Of a stretch of DNA of 64,000 nucleotides, positions 8,267 through 17,414 are shown piece after piece. Within the stretch, counting starts at the first letter, position 1, and each line of letters opens with the position of its first letter. Source of the stretch: Algirhabdus cladophorae (GTDB lineage Bacteria > Pseudomonadota > Alphaproteobacteria > Rhodobacterales > Rhodobacteraceae); assembly GCF_044772865.1 (NCBI RefSeq), contig NZ_CP173029.1, positions 3,286,001 through 3,350,000 of the forward strand, written 5' to 3'. A program made the position numbers and the translations under genes. Below the pieces are notes generated by a model. It saw nothing but the letters and a program-made list of their open reading frames with translations, was not told the DNA's origin and searched no databases.

Positions 8267-9373
8267 TTACAGCGAAGCTTCAAGTGCAGCCAAAACTGCG
8301 TCACCCATCTGGGTTGTGGACACTGGCGTGCCACCGTCCGCCTGCATCAAATCTGCGGTTCTGATACCATCAGCCAGGACCTTTTCCACTGCTGCTTCCA
8401 GACGATCTGCTTCGACGCCTTGGTCAAAGCTATAGCGCAGCGCCATGGCAAAGCTGAGGATACAGGCCGATGGGTTGGCTTTTCCCTGACCTGTGATATC
8501 AGGCGCCGACCCGTGTACCGGTTCGTACATTGCTTTGGGTCTACCATTTTCCATCGGCGCGCCAAGGCTGGCGGATGGCAACATGCCCAAGCTGCCAGTG
8601 AGCATCGCTGCACAATCGGACAGGATATCGCCAAAGAGGTTGTCGGTGACGATCACATCGAACTGTTTGGGCGCGCGGACCAATTGCATCGCACCGTTGT
8701 CCGCATACATATGGCTGAGCTCAACGTCTGCGTAGTCCGCCTGATGCACTTCGGTCACGACGTCGCGCCACAAAATACCGCTTTCCATGACGTTGGCTTT
8801 TTCCATGGAACAGACTTTGTTGTTACGACGACGCGCCAGTTCAAAAGCAGACCGGGCAACGCGGTCAATTTCTGCCTCAGTATAGCGTTGGGTGTTGATG
8901 CCAACGCGCATGTTGTCTTCCATATGGATGCCGCGCGGTTCGCCAAAATAGCTGCCCGAGGTCAGTTCGCGCACGATCATAATGTCCAAGCCAGACACGA
9001 TGTCAGTCTTTAGAGACGAAAATTCGGCCAAGGCGTCAAAGCACTGCGCGGGGCGCAAGTTGGCGAACAAATCCATTTCCTTGCGCAAACGCAACAAGCC
9101 GCGTTCAGGTTTCAGGCTGAAATCCAGATCATCATAGGCCGGGCCGCCAACGGCCCCCAGCAATACCGCATCCACTTCTTGGGCTTTGGCCATCGTGTCG
9201 TCATGTAGCGCCACACCGTGTGCGTCATAAGCAGCCCCACCGACAAGGTCCTCGGATACATCAAATTTCAGTCCGCGTTTGTCACCAAACCAGTCAATAA
9301 TTCGAGTGACTTGGGCCATTACCTCGGGGCCAATACCGTCACCGGCCAAAATAAGAAGGGAAGGGTTCGACAT
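8267..9373 (-). CDS. leuB: 3-isopropylmalate dehydrogenase
   Basis: 368 residues, normal LeuB length. It oxidatively decarboxylates 3-isopropylmalate in leucine synthesis. Family signatures are LLILAGDGIGPEV at the N-terminus, the substrate arginines in LRPAQCFD and IVRELTSG, the metal-binding NLFGDILSD and the NAD-site EPVHGSAPDITGQGKANP. It is 4 kb from leuCD on the same strand with other genes between, so it is probably transcribed separately or with the LysR gene upstream. Confidence 0.96.
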   Translation of the reverse strand: MSNPSLLILAGDGIGPEVMAQVTRIIDWFGDKRGLKFDVSEDLVGGAAYDAHGVALHDDTMAKAQEVDAVLLGAVGGPAYDDLDFSLKPERGLLRLRKEMDLFANLRPAQCFDALAEFSSLKTDIVSGLDIMIVRELTSGSYFGEPRGIHMEDNMRVGINTQRYTEAEIDRVARSAFELARRRNNKVCSMEKANVMESGILWRDVVTEVHQADYADVELSHMYADNGAMQLVRAPKQFDVIVTDNLFGDILSDCAAMLTGSLGMLPSASLGAPMENGRPKAMYEPVHGSAPDITGQGKANPSACILSFAMALRYSFDQGVEADRLEAAVEKVLADGIRTADLMQADGGTPVSTTQMGDAVLAALEASL

Positions 9374-9431
9374 CGCTGTGTCCTCACGTAAATCTGCGTT
9401 GAACTGGGCCTAAGGGTTTGCGCACCAAGGG

Positions 9432-10328
9432 TCAAGAAAGCATGGGTTTTAAACCCGCCGCTAACATGTCCCACACCCGCGAGATGCGGGGCGTTTTTCG
9501 CACAGCCTCATGGGCTGCCAGCCAAATCGGCAGACCTGGGATAGGCAGGCCCGTGATCACTTCTTCGACTAAGGGATCGGATTGTGCCACATGAACTTGG
9601 GCAAACCCCAAACCACATCCGTTGCGGATCAGTTCCCAATAGACAGTTTGGTTGTCACAACGCGTCTTGAACCATTCGCGCGACACCTCATACCCTGCAT
9701 CACGCATACCGCGAATGATCATTTCGCTGCGGTCGTATCCAACCCAGTCAAGATCAAAGATGTCCTGAAAGTCAGTAGGCCGACCAACACGATCAAGGTA
9801 GGTCTTGGCCCCGTAAAGCCCCAATTTGAGATCTCCCAAATGCGTTGTGACCACATCAAGCTGGGTCGAGCGAAACATGCGTACTGCAATATCAGCCTCG
9901 CGAAACAGCAGGTTGTCCGCTGCATCATTTGGCACGACCTCGATGCTGATATCGGGTTCTTGTTCGCGAATTTTCGCAATGATCGGTGGCAGGCTGTATT
10001 GGGCTGTGGCCAGGCTGGCCGTGATGCGCACAGTGCCGTGCAGCGATGTCTCGCGACCTGCGGCGGTCAGCGCAATCTTGTTCATCGCATCGCGCATTTG
10101 TTTGGCTGGAGCCAACAAAGCCTGCCCCGTTTCTGTTAGATCCAACCCACGCGGCTGGCGTTGAAACAGATCAAGACCAAGGTGCTGTTCCATCTGTTTG
10201 ATCTGTCGTCCAAGGGTCGGCTGACTGGTGCCTAAATTGCGTGCCGCAGCAGACAAAGACCCGGTTTCAACAACTGCTAAAAACGCCTGAACCAGCGACC
10301 AATCCAAGTTTTCAAATGACTTATCCAT
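9432..10328 (-). CDS. LysR-family transcriptional regulator
   Basis: 298 residues. The N-terminal winged helix-turn-helix is clear (FLAVVETGSLSAAARNLGTS...LGRQIKQMEQHLGLDLFQR), followed by a periplasmic-binding-protein-like effector domain. Divergent from a NAD(P)-dependent epimerase-like gene with a 94-bp AT-rich intergenic region. The simplest inference is that it controls that gene; its effector cannot be read from the sequence. leuB follows 58 bp downstream. Confidence 0.9.
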   Translation of the reverse strand: MDKSFENLDWSLVQAFLAVVETGSLSAAARNLGTSQPTLGRQIKQMEQHLGLDLFQRQPRGLDLTETGQALLAPAKQMRDAMNKIALTAAGRETSLHGTVRITASLATAQYSLPPIIAKIREQEPDISIEVVPNDAADNLLFREADIAVRMFRSTQLDVVTTHLGDLKLGLYGAKTYLDRVGRPTDFQDIFDLDWVGYDRSEMIIRGMRDAGYEVSREWFKTRCDNQTVYWELIRNGCGLGFAQVHVAQSDPLVEEVITGLPIPGLPIWLAAHEAVRKTPRISRVWDMLAAGLKPMLS

Positions 10329-10422
10329 TCATAATTGAATACCCAGTGTAGAAAAATATGCAATTTATATTCTCTCACGGTGAGGTCATGCTCCCGACAG
10401 GATTTTTAGAGGAGCATAGACA

Positions 10423-11331
10423 ATGGAAAATACAGTTTTAATCTTGGGCGGCTCTGGACGGTTCGGTCGCAACGCTACTGAGGCCTTCAAAGCGGCGGGA
10501 TGGGAAGTGCGCCAATTTGATCGCGCCACCGACAATCTTTGGGATGCAGCATGGGGGGCCAGCGTGATCGTGAACGCGTGGAACCCGGTTTATTATGATT
10601 GGGCGCGCGATCTGGGTCCCCTGAATGCCCAGGTGATCGAGGTAGCAACCGCCAGCAAATCGACGGTAATCCTCCCCGGCAATATCTATAATTTCGGACG
10701 TGACATGCCGTCGATACTAGGGGACGACACCCCGCAAAACGCAACCACTGGACTGGGCCGGTTGCGCGTAGACGTAGAAGCGGCCTATCGCGCCTCAAGC
10801 GTGCAAACCATTGTTCTACGGGCCGGAGACTTTCTCGAAAAAGACGCATCGGGCAACTGGTTCGACAAGGTTATCGCACCTCCATTGTCCAAAATGAAAA
10901 TCACCTACCCCGGCGCATTGGATGTGATCCATTCGTGGGCCTATTTGCCGGATATGGCAAGGGCCGCCGTGCTGCTGGCCGAACGCCGCAAGAGCCTTCC
11001 AAGTTTTGTTGATATTCCTTTTGAAGGCTACAGCCTGACGGCCCGTGACCTTGCCGCTGGTTTTAGCGAAGCATTGGGCAAAACCGTGACACCAAAGCAA
11101 ATGGGCTGGCTGCCAATCTGGGTGGCACAACCGTTTTGGCCCTTGGCCAAGCACCTGCTTGAAATGCGTTACCTTTGGGACACGCCCCATCAGATCGATG
11201 GTTCGGTCTTGGATCAGTTTTGCCCCGAATTTCGCGCAACTCCTTTGGTCGATGCACTAAGGTACATCGCGCAGGATTACGTCCACCCAGACCAACCTGT
11301 GTCGCCCCGCCGCACGACCGTCGTCTCCTAA
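10423..11331 (+). CDS. NAD(P)-dependent epimerase/dehydratase-like protein
   Basis: 302 residues with a Rossmann start (VLILGGSGRFGRNATEAF) typical of atypical/extended SDR or NAD-epimerase proteins. No clear YxxxK pair is visible in the usual place, so it may be an NmrA-like binding protein or an oxidoreductase with a changed active site. The RBS is GAGGAG. It is divergent from a LysR gene, its likely regulator, and its 3' end overlaps the convergent endonuclease/exonuclease-family gene by about 75 bp. Confidence 0.72.
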   Translation: MENTVLILGGSGRFGRNATEAFKAAGWEVRQFDRATDNLWDAAWGASVIVNAWNPVYYDWARDLGPLNAQVIEVATASKSTVILPGNIYNFGRDMPSILGDDTPQNATTGLGRLRVDVEAAYRASSVQTIVLRAGDFLEKDASGNWFDKVIAPPLSKMKITYPGALDVIHSWAYLPDMARAAVLLAERRKSLPSFVDIPFEGYSLTARDLAAGFSEALGKTVTPKQMGWLPIWVAQPFWPLAKHLLEMRYLWDTPHQIDGSVLDQFCPEFRATPLVDALRYIAQDYVHPDQPVSPRRTTVVS

Positions 11332-12450
11332 AAGCTTAGCATCGGGGGATCCTTCGGCAGGCCAAAACACACCGCTGTTGGTGATGCTCAGGTCCGCCGA
11401 AGGCAGCACATAATCCACACGCAGGTTTCCGGGGCCGTCAAAATCAACGGTATCCAAAGCAGGATTACCTTTGTGATCTGGGTCAGCCGCCAACAGTCCC
11501 CCTTGGCTGACAGGTTGCGCATCCGTGATCATAGGATGCGCCAGTAAATCCAACTGGGTCTGATGCAGGCCCTGACCATCCACGGGGTCTAAATTCGATG
11601 TGCCCATGATGGCAAAGGGCGGCCGTGGAGGCACGCCCGTTTGCCCGTCCAATATCTGGGACCATAGACGAATTTCGTCGCCGTTACGCTTGCCATTGCG
11701 GTCCTCAGGCCCATCAAAAACCGGTGGGGTCGCATGAAACATAAGGGCTGTGAAAATCTGCGAGGGCGCTATTTCCACAGGGACACTCCAATGGCCCGTG
11801 GTCGATAAACGCTGCACATCGAACACCGCGTCCGTCGGGAAAAGCTGGCCGTCCCACGTGGGTAGATTGGCGTTAGGTACATCGCGCCACAGCACCTTAG
11901 AATATGATACCACCTGCGATGTCAGAACCGGATAGCGCGACAGCAGGGCCATCCCCCCGTCCCCGGCAAAGCGCCCATAGCCCTGAGCATCTCGCGCCTC
12001 GTCCAGCTTGCCGTTGCCGTCAATGTCTAGACCTGTCGGTAGGCCCGTATTGGGACGTAGCGCAAAGCTATAGCGCATCTGATGACCGGCATCGCCAATC
12101 TTTTCGCCCAGCGCAGAAAGAGCGCGGTTATCCGCGTCATAGTCAATGTCTTGTAGGGCGATGATGTCTGGTTTTATGCGTGCGATTATCGCAGCTACGG
12201 CCAAGACATCATCCGTGCCTCTTTGGATATCGCGCAACAACAGACCGGGGCCTTTGCGCGACAATTCGGTGTTAAAGCTGGCAATGCGCAGACTGTCGGC
12301 TTGGGCCGCAAAGCCTGCACAGATCAGACTGGCTGAAACCCATCCAATTGGGCCTTTTCGTAGGCCCGCTTGCGCTGATTTTCGATCATATCGGCGACGC
12401 GCCCCATGGCGATGCCGCGCATGAACAAACTTGCTGGCAAAAAGGCCCAT
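11257..12450 (-). CDS. Endonuclease/exonuclease/phosphatase family protein, probably exported
   Basis: An EEP-fold protein: LRIASFNTELS is the N-terminal metal-binding Asn strand, KPDIIALQDIDYD the second motif, and LRVDYVLPS with GRAAGRHRLVWVDV the C-terminal Asp/His elements. A hydrophobic segment (VSASLICAGFAAQA) just before the domain looks like a signal peptide. The only in-frame ATG (12450) gives a 127-bp overlap with the upstream gene and a basic leader, so the true start may be a non-standard codon nearer 12340. Substrate is unknown; such exported EEP proteins can be nucleases or phosphoesterases. Confidence 0.72.
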   Translation of the reverse strand: MGLFASKFVHARHRHGARRRYDRKSAQAGLRKGPIGWVSASLICAGFAAQADSLRIASFNTELSRKGPGLLLRDIQRGTDDVLAVAAIIARIKPDIIALQDIDYDADNRALSALGEKIGDAGHQMRYSFALRPNTGLPTGLDIDGNGKLDEARDAQGYGRFAGDGGMALLSRYPVLTSQVVSYSKVLWRDVPNANLPTWDGQLFPTDAVFDVQRLSTTGHWSVPVEIAPSQIFTALMFHATPPVFDGPEDRNGKRNGDEIRLWSQILDGQTGVPPRPPFAIMGTSNLDPVDGQGLHQTQLDLLAHPMITDAQPVSQGGLLAADPDHKGNPALDTVDFDGPGNLRVDYVLPSADLSITNSGVFWPAEGSPDAKLLGDDGRAAGRHRLVWVDVILRDVP

Positions 12451-13253
12451 GCTGTCATTGTCCAGATCAGTGTTTCGGGGCTGTTCATTGACACCGGATT
12501 AAACGTGTCCGCCGCCAGTTTAACAACCGCTGGAATGATGAATGGCAGCAGAAACCCTAAGATAATGTTAAGATGTGCGTCACGTCTTAACCTTGCGACA
12601 ACATCTCCACCGGCTGTGGGATCAAATGTGGGCAGGTTTACCCAAACGTTAAAGCTACCGTTGCTGGCGGGCCACTTGTTCAAACGCAATGTGATGAGAA
12701 ATGCAGCCAGCGACAAAAGCGACGTGAGATAGCTGATGCCAGCAGCAGTGCGCACTTTAATCAGTAACTCAGCAGATGTGTCTTGCGGCATCATCAAAAC
12801 CACCAGTCGCACAGGCGAATAGGGAAAATCGATCGACTTGCCAATCAATGTGCCGATTGCGCTGCACAACTGAGTAAACGTGTTAGGCTCAAATTCGCCG
12901 CGCGCGATGACCGTCAACATAAAGACTGTGAAAAACAGCGAGATAAAGCGCAGCCGGTTAAACGGCGGTGCATCACGGAATTCGACAAGGCTGGGGTAGC
13001 TTGAACTGTATTCAACAAAGGTAAAGAGGGCCGCAAAAACGGCAACGACGGCCACAGTCAACGTGCCGTCGGCATGGGAATTGGGCAGCATCAAAGACGG
13101 CGTTGCCACAAGCAAAACCACCATAAATGCGCGCACAAAAGCGCCTGAGAGCCTTGAAATCACTGCTCGTCTACCTTCAATCTGGCCGGACCGAATACGT
13201 TGCTCGGTCTCTGTTCCATCTTGACGCCGTCCAATTGTGACGGCTTGCCTCAT
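12324..13253 (-). CDS. Multi-pass membrane protein, unknown function
   Basis: About 309 residues with hydrophobic segments near ~30-50, ~55-75, ~95-115, ~160-185, ~225-250 and ~260-280, and a charged C-terminal tail. The frame opens at a TTG at 13274, but the ATG at 13253 (MRQAVTIGRR) is more likely. It is followed with overlap by the EEP-family gene, and the two may be co-transcribed. I do not recognise the family. Confidence 0.65.
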   Translation of the reverse strand: MRQAVTIGRRQDGTETEQRIRSGQIEGRRAVISRLSGAFVRAFMVVLLVATPSLMLPNSHADGTLTVAVVAVFAALFTFVEYSSSYPSLVEFRDAPPFNRLRFISLFFTVFMLTVIARGEFEPNTFTQLCSAIGTLIGKSIDFPYSPVRLVVLMMPQDTSAELLIKVRTAAGISYLTSLLSLAAFLITLRLNKWPASNGSFNVWVNLPTFDPTAGGDVVARLRRDAHLNIILGFLLPFIIPAVVKLAADTFNPVSMNSPETLIWTMTAWAFLPASLFMRGIAMGRVADMIENQRKRAYEKAQLDGFQPV

Positions 13254-13343
13254 TCTTGCCCAACTTTTGCCCAATTTCCCAAATCCTCACAAGGTTTGAA
13301 TAGAAGTGACGACAAAAATTGGGCTCTTTGAGGGATAAACTGG

Positions 13344-13417
13344 TGCGCCTTTGCATCAAATTTTAGACGTAAAAAAGGCGCAGGCATGGGAATGCGCTAG
13401 ATGTTGTGCTGCAGCAC
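13344..13417. repeat. Cluster of short palindromes downstream of leuD
   Basis: TGCGCCTTT (13344-13352) and AAAGGCGCA (13374-13382) form a 9-bp inverted repeat. GTGCTGCAGCAC (13406-13417) is a perfect 12-bp palindrome. AAAAAAGGCGC recurs at 13372 and 13428. No gene is evident here. Confidence 0.45.
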
Positions 13418-13426
13418 CATGTACCC

Positions 13427-13459
13427 ACAAAAAAGGCGCTGCCCCTAAGGACAGCGCCT
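13427..13459 (-). terminator. Intrinsic terminator of leuCD
   Basis: On the reverse strand AGGCGCTG pairs with CAGCGCCT around a 10-nt loop and is followed by TTTTTTG, 22 bp after the leuD stop. Confidence 0.85.
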
Positions 13460-13480
13460 GTCTATTTTATGAACGAAACA

Positions 13481-14086
13481 TTAAACCCAAGGACGTGCTG
13501 AGGATGCGGCGGCCTCGAACGTGTCGATTGAGGCGGCTTTTTCCATTGTCAGACCAATATCATCCAGACCTTCCAGCAGGCATTTCTTTTTGAAGGCATC
13601 AACTTCAAAGCTAAAGACTTCTCCATCTGCCGAGGTGACCGTCTGCGCCGTCAGATCAATTTCGATCCGCGCGTTCGAGCCTTTTTCAGCGTCTTTCATC
13701 AGAACGTCCACTTGTTCCGGGGACAACACAATTGGCAGGATCCCGTTTTTAAAGCAGTTGTTGTAGAAGATATCTGCAAAGCTGGTCGAGATCACGCTGC
13801 GCACACCAAAATCCAGCAAAGCCCATGGCGCATGTTCGCGCGAGGAGCCACAGCCAAAGTTATCGCCCGCCACAATGATCTGTGCCTCGCGATATTGGTC
13901 TTTGTTCAGCACGAAATCCGCGATTTCGTTGCCGTCATCGTCATAACGCATCTCATCAAACAGGTTCACCCCAAGGCCAGACCGCTTGATGGTTTTAAGA
14001 AACTGCTTGGGGATGATCATATCCGTGTCGATGTTGATCAACGGCAGGGGCGCGGCAACGCCGCTGAGGGTGTCAAACTTTTCCAT
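13481..14086 (-). CDS. leuD: 3-isopropylmalate dehydratase small subunit
   Basis: 201 residues, the usual LeuD length. It is the swivel-domain subunit that completes the isomerisation of 2- to 3-isopropylmalate. It carries LINIDTDMIIPKQFLKTI and the GDNFGCGSSREHAPWAL signature. The ATG shares one base with the leuC stop (TAATG), which indicates coupled translation of the heterodimer. An intrinsic terminator follows. Confidence 0.96.
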   Translation of the reverse strand: MEKFDTLSGVAAPLPLINIDTDMIIPKQFLKTIKRSGLGVNLFDEMRYDDDGNEIADFVLNKDQYREAQIIVAGDNFGCGSSREHAPWALLDFGVRSVISTSFADIFYNNCFKNGILPIVLSPEQVDVLMKDAEKGSNARIEIDLTAQTVTSADGEVFSFEVDAFKKKCLLEGLDDIGLTMEKAASIDTFEAAASSARPWV

Positions 14087-15492
14087 TACATCATCTCCCG
14101 CACGTCAGTGAGTTTACCGGTGATCGCCGCGGCGGCAGCCATGGCCGGTGACATCAAGTGTGTCCGCCCCCCACGGCCCTGACGGCCTTCGAAGTTGCGG
14201 TTGGATGTTGCCGCACAACGTTCGCCCGGCTTCAACTGGTCAGGGTTCATCGCAAGACACATAGAACAGCCCGCAAGGCGCCATTCGAAACCAGCGTCTT
14301 TAAAGATGTCTGCCAGACCTTCTTCTTCGGCTTGCGCACGGACCAAACCAGACCCGGGAACGATCATCGCCCGCATGCCGTCTTTGATCTTTTTGCCTTT
14401 CAGGATCGCAGCCGCAGCGCGCAGGTCTTCGATCCGGCCATTGGTGCAGGATCCGATAAAGACCGTGTCGATAGTCACATCTGTCAAAGGTGTGCCCGAT
14501 GTCAGACCCATATAGTCGAGGGAGCGCTCAGCGGCCCCAACTTTACCACCCTCAAAGTCTGTTGCGTTCGGAACTGTCGCCGTAATCGGCAGCACGTCCT
14601 CGGGCGATGTGCCCCAAGTCACAGATGGTGCGATGTCTTCGCCTTTCAAAGTCACCACTTTGTCGAAATGCGCGCCTTCGTCAGTGAAGAGCGTTTTCCA
14701 CCAGTCCATCGCCGCTTCCCATTGCGCACCCTTTGGCGCGTGCGGGCGGCCCATACAGTATTCATAGGTTTTTTCGTCCGGTGCAATCAGACCCGCACGT
14801 GCACCACCTTCGATGGCCATGTTGCAGACGGTCATGCGTCCTTCCATGGACAGATCACGAATGGCCTCACCACAGTATTCGATCACATAGCCGGTCCCAC
14901 CTGCAGTCCCGGTTTCGCCGATAACTGACATGGTGATGTCTTTGGCCGTTACACCTGGCTTCAACTTGCCCGTGATCTCGACCTTCATATTTTTGGACTT
15001 TTTCTGGATCAGCGTTTGCGTGGCCAGAACGTGCTCGACCTCGGAGGTGCCGATGCCGTGGGCCAAGGCACCAAAGGCACCGTGGGTCGCTGTGTGGCTG
15101 TCACCACAAACAACGGTCATGCCCGGCAGGGTCCAACCCTGTTCGGGGCCAACGATGTGCACGATGCCCTGACGCACGTCTGATACCGGATAATAGTGCA
15201 GACCAAATTCCTTGGCATTGGCATCCAACGCTGCAACCTGAACGCGGCTGTCTTCGGTCATGGTTTGCGCATCGGCGCGGTCCAGCGTCGTTGGCACGTT
15301 GTGATCCGGCACCGCAATAGTCTTGTCCGGAGCACGCACTGTGCGGCCTGACATCCGCAGCCCCTCAAAGGCTTGCGGCGAGGTCACTTCGTGAACCAAG
15401 TGGCGGTCAATATACAGCAAGCAGGTTCCATCGTCTGCTTCATGGGCCACATGGGCGTCCCATATTTTATCATAGAGTGTTTTGGGGGACAT
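14086..15492 (-). CDS. leuC: 3-isopropylmalate dehydratase large subunit
   Basis: 468 residues. An aconitase-superfamily [4Fe-4S] enzyme with cysteines in VFIGSCTNGRIEDL and AGCSMCLAMNPD and the substrate-loop GDSHTATHGAFGALAHGIG. Start ATG preceded by GGGAGAGGACC. It forms the leucine-pathway isomerase with LeuD directly downstream. A 28-codon reverse frame lies in the leader region (15547-15633). Confidence 0.96.
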   Translation of the reverse strand: MSPKTLYDKIWDAHVAHEADDGTCLLYIDRHLVHEVTSPQAFEGLRMSGRTVRAPDKTIAVPDHNVPTTLDRADAQTMTEDSRVQVAALDANAKEFGLHYYPVSDVRQGIVHIVGPEQGWTLPGMTVVCGDSHTATHGAFGALAHGIGTSEVEHVLATQTLIQKKSKNMKVEITGKLKPGVTAKDITMSVIGETGTAGGTGYVIEYCGEAIRDLSMEGRMTVCNMAIEGGARAGLIAPDEKTYEYCMGRPHAPKGAQWEAAMDWWKTLFTDEGAHFDKVVTLKGEDIAPSVTWGTSPEDVLPITATVPNATDFEGGKVGAAERSLDYMGLTSGTPLTDVTIDTVFIGSCTNGRIEDLRAAAAILKGKKIKDGMRAMIVPGSGLVRAQAEEEGLADIFKDAGFEWRLAGCSMCLAMNPDQLKPGERCAATSNRNFEGRQGRGGRTHLMSPAMAAAAAITGKLTDVREMM

Positions 15493-15715
15493 ATCGGTCC
15501 TCTCCCGTAGTTTGAGTTGGCTAAAAAACTTGGCTTTCAGGCGACGTTATAGTCGTGCCAGAACGGTACGACATGCGCCGTAAAAGCGTTCACGCAGGCG
15601 CGTGCGGTCTTGCATGTCGACATCGATCATCATGGGCCATGCAGATACACCCCGTTGATCCATCTCGCAAGGCCTAGCGGGTTGCGATCACAAACAACTG
15701 GGATAGAGTTGCACA

Positions 15716-17122
15716 ATGGAGCAAGACAACACGCAACCGACAACGCTGGAGCAGTCCAGCACCGCACCGACAGATCAAGCCGGCCAAAGCACTCAAGATA
15801 TTGCTGAATCAGCAGATCAAATTGTCGCTGTCTCGACCGATATTCTGCAAAAGGCTGAGGGGTTTGTTACCACCTTGCTTAGGCCTTGGAATGCTTATCA
15901 ACTGGGCATTGCCTTGGGCCTGTTTATAGCGGCGTACCTGCTGACCCGGATCATCGGCCCAAAGATCCACACGTGGATGCGGAGCCGTGAGGGCTGGCCC
16001 AAGTGGCGCATGCGCTTGCTGGTTTTACTACACCAACGCCTGCGCGCCATTTTCTTTATTGGACTGGTCTGGACCACAGTTTGGATCATGCGCGAAGTCA
16101 CATGGCCGTCGCGCAGTTATTTGCTAACTGTGATCGCCAATTTGGCCACTGCTTGGCTGATCGTAAGTCTCGCGACGAGATTGATCAAAAGTCCCTTCCT
16201 GCAAAAACTGGTTAGTTATGGCGCGTGGATTTGGGTCACCTTGCGGATTTTGAACCTTACAGGTGACGCGGAGGCCCTGCTGGATAGTGCCGCGGTCGAA
16301 ATCGGATCAACCCGCGTTTCACTATGGTTGATTTTGCAAGCCATCGTTTTGCTGGGCGCGCTGTTCTTTGCCGCGCGATTTGTATCGTCCACAACGGCTG
16401 CACGCATTCAAAGCAACGAGGAAATCAGTCCATCCATGCGGGTTCTTGTGGTCAAGTTCACGCAAGTCCTGCTGTACGGTGCCGCATTCTTTATCGGGCT
16501 CAAGGCCGTTGGATTTGATCTGACTGGTTTGGCCGTACTGTCCGGCGCCATTGGTGTGGGCCTCGGTTTTGGGTTGCAAAAGGTTGTCTCGAACCTTGTG
16601 TCCGGTGTGATTATTTTGCTCGATAAGTCAATCAAGCCGGGGGATGTGATCAGCCTTGGGGAAACCTTTGGTTGGATCAATTCGCTGGGTGCGCGGTACG
16701 TCAGCGTGGTCACGCGCAACGGCAAAGAATATCTGATCCCAAACGAAGATCTGATTACGGGGCAAGTGGTTAACTGGTCCCACTCCAATGACTTTGTGCG
16801 CCTCGATATTTTCTTTGGCACCGCCTATCATGATGATCCTCACAAAGTGCGCGCCATTGCCGTGGCCGCAGCCAAGGATGTGGCGCGGGTCCTTAGCATC
16901 AAGGCGCCTGTGTGCCATATCGTAGGGTTTGGCGACAGCAGCGTAGATTATATTCTGCGATTCTGGATCGACGACCCAACTGGCGGGCTGACCAACATTC
17001 GCGGTGCCGTCTACCTTGCCCTGTGGGATGCGTTTCAGGAAAATGGTATCTCTATTCCGTTCCCGCAACGCGAGGTCAAAGTCTTGGACAGCCCGACTGC
17101 GCGGGCACTAGAAACCGACTGA
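15716..17122 (+). CDS. MscS-family mechanosensitive ion channel
   Basis: 468 residues. A Gln/Thr-rich N-terminus (~1-45) precedes about five membrane helices. The pore-lining TM3 is recognisable in GLAVLSGAIGVGLGFGLQKV, followed by the beta-domain start IILLDKSIKPGDVI and the RNGKEYLIPNEDLI segment. It is longer than E. coli MscS (286 aa), closer to medium-size MscM/YnaI-type channels. Predicted inner-membrane tension-gated channel for osmotic downshift. Confidence 0.9.
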   Translation: MEQDNTQPTTLEQSSTAPTDQAGQSTQDIAESADQIVAVSTDILQKAEGFVTTLLRPWNAYQLGIALGLFIAAYLLTRIIGPKIHTWMRSREGWPKWRMRLLVLLHQRLRAIFFIGLVWTTVWIMREVTWPSRSYLLTVIANLATAWLIVSLATRLIKSPFLQKLVSYGAWIWVTLRILNLTGDAEALLDSAAVEIGSTRVSLWLILQAIVLLGALFFAARFVSSTTAARIQSNEEISPSMRVLVVKFTQVLLYGAAFFIGLKAVGFDLTGLAVLSGAIGVGLGFGLQKVVSNLVSGVIILLDKSIKPGDVISLGETFGWINSLGARYVSVVTRNGKEYLIPNEDLITGQVVNWSHSNDFVRLDIFFGTAYHDDPHKVRAIAVAAAKDVARVLSIKAPVCHIVGFGDSSVDYILRFWIDDPTGGLTNIRGAVYLALWDAFQENGISIPFPQREVKVLDSPTARALETD

Positions 17123-17357
17123 ACAAGATACTGGTTCAATGACGCACTGTGCCCTGCCCGACACATCCCGGCAGCAGCATTTGCAACGCATCCAAGACTC
17201 AGCTTGGCATCTGGCGCCAAAGCGGTATAGGCGACGTCCGAAAGAGCGCAAGGCACTGAGTCTTCGACAGATTGGTGCGTTGAGATTTTACATTTGAAAT
17301 GGTATCCTGCCATAAGCCGCCAGTGTGCTGCGGACCAAATATAGTTTTTGGAGGACA

Positions 17358-17414
17358 ATGAACTGTCTTTATCACAAACGTCGGCGTCTGATGCCGACAC
17401 GGAAGCAAGCCTGA
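17358..17414 (+). CDS. Possible 18-codon leader peptide upstream of rsfS
   Basis: ATG at 17358 preceded by GGAGG at optimal spacing opens an 18-codon basic frame (MNCLYHKRRRLMPTRKQA) whose TGA overlaps the ATG of rsfS (TGATG at 17412-17416). The good Shine-Dalgarno belongs to this frame and not to the in-frame TTG at 17348. It could drive rsfS by translational coupling. Whether the peptide itself matters is unknown. Confidence 0.4.
   Translation: MNCLYHKRRRLMPTRKQA

Noticed and set aside
17138..17299. 53-codon forward frame between mscS and rsfS
   Set aside because: No Shine-Dalgarno, basic random-looking composition, no recognisable motif.
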